DNA of 15,000 bases from Methanobacterium sp. ERen5 (GTDB lineage: Archaea; Methanobacteriota; Methanobacteria; Methanobacteriales; Methanobacteriaceae): the NCBI GenBank assembly GCA_024167805.1, contig CP099988.1, positions 785,001-800,000 on the forward strand. Reading direction: 5' to 3'. Positions within the stretch are counted from its first letter, which is position 1. Each line of letters opens with the position of its first letter. The position numbers were made by a program, and so were the translations under genes. Positions 13,280-15,000 of this stretch are shown one piece after another. The notes beneath the pieces are model-generated. The model ran no database searches, was not told the DNA's origin, and worked only from the letters and a program-made list of their open reading frames with translations.

Positions 13280-15000
13280 ATGAATATCTACAATGATAAG
13301 AAAAAACTATTTAAGATTAGTTTAGTTTTGGTTAGTTTTGTTATAATCTTTTCTTTTGGGGGAAATACTAGTTCAGCTGCCAGTTCTTCCAATATTTATG
13401 TTAGTACACATGGAAATGACAGTTGGAATGGCTTAAATTCAACATGGATTAATGGTACAAACGGGCCTAAAGCAACAATAAAAAGTGCAACAGATGCTGT
13501 TGAGGATAATGGAACTGTTCACATAGCAGATGGAACTTATAATGAAAATAATATTACTCTAGACAAAAGCATGACCATAATCGGACAGAATATTGATCAA
13601 ACCATAGTAAACGGTGAAAATACCCACTGGATATTCAACATTGCCAATAATGTTAATGTCGCTCTAGAAAACTTGACTTTAACAAATGGATACAGTTCTG
13701 GAAATGGTAGTGCAATTTTGAACAAGGGTAATCTGACTGTGAATGACTGCGCCTTCACAAACAACAACGCCTACGATGGTGGTGCTATCTACAATGATCA
13801 TGCCAACTGTACTGTGACTGATTCTACTTTCACTAAAAACATCGCAGCCAATATGGGTGGTGCTATTTACAATAGATATGGTATTTGTAATGTTATAGAC
13901 TCCACTTTTACAAACAACAGTGCAGGGATTGGGGGTGCCATCATAAATTATGGAGGCAATTGTAGTGTGACTGGTTCTACCTTCAACAACAACTCCGTTG
14001 GTCTGGGCGGAGGTGCCATAGAAAATTATGGTATTCTTTGTGACGTAACAGGATGTGCTTTCACAAATAACAGTGCCAAAATAGGTGGTGCCATTGACAA
14101 TGAAGCTGGTACTTGTAATGTAACTAGCTCTAATTTCATAAACAACACTTCTAAAAGTCCTACTAATGGAGGTGGTGCTATCTGCAATGGTTTCAGTAGT
14201 TGTTTTGTGGACAGTTGCAATTTCATAAACAACACAGCCCAATATTTTGGTGGTGCAGTCTACAGTGATAATGGTACTTTTAGTTTGACAGGATCTAACT
14301 TCACAAACAACACCTCCTTTTGGGGCGGTGCCATCTTCAATGATAATGGTACCATTATTCTGAAGGGATCTAATTTCTTAAACAACACAGCCCAATACGG
14401 TGGAGCCATCTATGATGAAACAGGTTATTGCAGTGTGTCTGAATCAACTTTCAACTTCAACAACGCCCAATATTATGGTGGAGCCATCTATGATAAGATT
14501 AGTACTAATACTGTGACTAGTTGTACTTTCACGAATAACACGTCCTACAGTGGGGGCGCTATCTACAGCAATTATTGTACCCTTAACCTAATAGGATCAA
14601 ATTTCAATAACAACTCTGCTTCCTATTGTGGTGCCCTATTCAATTATGGTGGTAACTATACCATCAAAGGGTCTAATTTCACTAACAACTCTGCGCTAAA
14701 GAGTAGTGGCGGTGCCATTATCAATTTTGGTACTTCTTGTATAGTGACAGATTGCAATTTTACAAGAAACAATGCACTACTATACGGTGGTGCAATCGCA
14801 AATTTAGGCCCATGCAATGTGATGGGAAGCACTTTTATCGGTAACGTTGCAGGCAGCTATGGAAGTGTATTTTACAATGAGGGAGGAACTGCGGATATTA
14901 ATTTTTGCAGGATTGTGGGTAATGCACTCAATGTGACCACAGTATACAACTACAATGGAACAACCAATGCTTTGTATGATTGGTGGGGTTCAAACAGCAA
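13280..15000 (+). CDS. Adhesin-like parallel beta-helix surface protein (3' end outside window)
   Basis: The frame is open from ATG 13280 to the window edge, 573 complete codons. Residues 1-34 are a signal peptide (basic KKKLFK, hydrophobic core, SSAA). A segment typical of right-handed beta-helix proteins follows: NIYVSTHGNDSWNG, then a KATIKSATDAV / VHIADGTYNENNITL strand set (about 38-110) and a TIIGQN...TIVNG turn. From about residue 140 come some 15-16 coils of 25-26 residues with the Chlamydia PMP-like pattern GGAIxN ... STFTNNSA. Near the end is YDWWGSNS, common in methanobacterial adhesin-like proteins, where the helix often gives way to the C-terminal region. Role: cell-surface attachment or cell-cell contact, inferred from the family. 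GTG 13271 is an alternative start three codons upstream. Terminal anchor domains cannot be seen. Confidence 0.88.
   Translation, partial: MNIYNDKKKLFKISLVLVSFVIIFSFGGNTSSAASSSNIYVSTHGNDSWNGLNSTWINGTNGPKATIKSATDAVEDNGTVHIADGTYNENNITLDKSMTIIGQNIDQTIVNGENTHWIFNIANNVNVALENLTLTNGYSSGNGSAILNKGNLTVNDCAFTNNNAYDGGAIYNDHANCTVTDSTFTKNIAANMGGAIYNRYGICNVIDSTFTNNSAGIGGAIINYGGNCSVTGSTFNNNSVGLGGGAIENYGILCDVTGCAFTNNSAKIGGAIDNEAGTCNVTSSNFINNTSKSPTNGGGAICNGFSSCFVDSCNFINNTAQYFGGAVYSDNGTFSLTGSNFTNNTSFWGGAIFNDNGTIILKGSNFLNNTAQYGGAIYDETGYCSVSESTFNFNNAQYYGGAIYDKISTNTVTSCTFTNNTSYSGGAIYSNYCTLNLIGSNFNNNSASYCGALFNYGGNYTIKGSNFTNNSALKSSGGAIINFGTSCIVTDCNFTRNNALLYGGAIANLGPCNVMGSTFIGNVAGSYGSVFYNEGGTADINFCRIVGNALNVTTVYNYNGTTNALYDWWGSNS
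13700..14890 (+). repeat. Coding repeats of 75-78 bp (beta-helix coils)
   Basis: About 16 degenerate copies encode GG-A-I-x-N followed by a C/S-x-F-x-N-N-[ST] turn. They diverge at the DNA level but are regular at the protein level. The last copies are looser (CGALFN, GSVFYN). They are protein repeats, not a CRISPR array. Confidence 0.85.

Noticed and set aside
13679..14242. Long minus-strand ORF (187 codons) opposite the beta-helix gene
   Set aside because: It is a shadow of the repetitive Asn/Thr/Gly-rich coding strand. The plus frame has a signal peptide and family motifs, whereas the minus product is low-complexity Thr/Ser/Val with no promoter.
13700..14890. Regular repeats suggestive of a CRISPR or satellite array
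   Set aside because: The period of 75-78 bp, degenerate copies and conserved reading frame show that these are protein coils.

Overview
The window looks like chromosome of an A+T-rich methanogenic archaeon of the Methanobacteriales, most likely Methanobacterium or a close relative. The evidence is archaeal TATA/BRE-type promoters, T-tract terminators, a DUF4013 membrane protein, PKD/chitobiase-C-like/Ig-like secreted proteins, and a parallel beta-helix adhesin-like protein with an xxWWGSN segment. The genus is inferred from protein style alone. No rRNA, tRNA, CRISPR array or complete mobile element was seen.

Layout. Positions 1-312 hold the C-terminal end of a trypsin-like serine peptidase, closed by a hairpin plus T-rich terminator. 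A 620-bp AT-rich spacer follows. Next come a zinc-ribbon membrane protein (+) and a six-TM potassium-channel protein (-), whose stop codons abut exactly. Across a divergent promoter region lies a bacterial-type RNase III (+). Then comes a secreted PKD-domain protein split in two by a one-base frameshift near 4245-4250, a 62-aa membrane protein, an HXXEE-motif membrane protein and a ZIP-like metal transporter. The transporter converges on, and overlaps by 24 bp, a minus-strand drug-efflux MFS transporter. Upstream of that gene, also on the minus strand, is a TetR regulator of the LmrA/YxaF type. The plus strand then carries a DUF4013 protein, a secreted TIM-barrel glycosidase-like protein, a full-length catalase-peroxidase (KatG) and the first 573 codons of a beta-helix surface protein that runs off the window.

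The most interesting unit is the TetR/MFS pair at 6747-8930. Both minus-strand promoters carry a related GAC-NN-GTC operator laid across or beside the TATA box. As I remember it, the operator closely matches the Bacillus subtilis LmrA/YxaF box. This suggests that a Firmicutes lmrA-lmrB-like efflux module was transferred with its operator and adapted to archaeal promoters. The MFS gene also carries an A7 tract between its best ribosome-binding site/start and its body that puts the start out of frame.

Other points to check are the PKD-protein frameshift, a ZIP protein with altered TM4 metal ligands, a channel with an almost uncharged S4, the secreted TIM-barrel gene with no ATG start, and several unexplained inverted repeats. 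Most of the window is otherwise ordinary accessory and housekeeping content: surface and secreted proteins, stress defence (KatG, efflux) and ion/metal transport.
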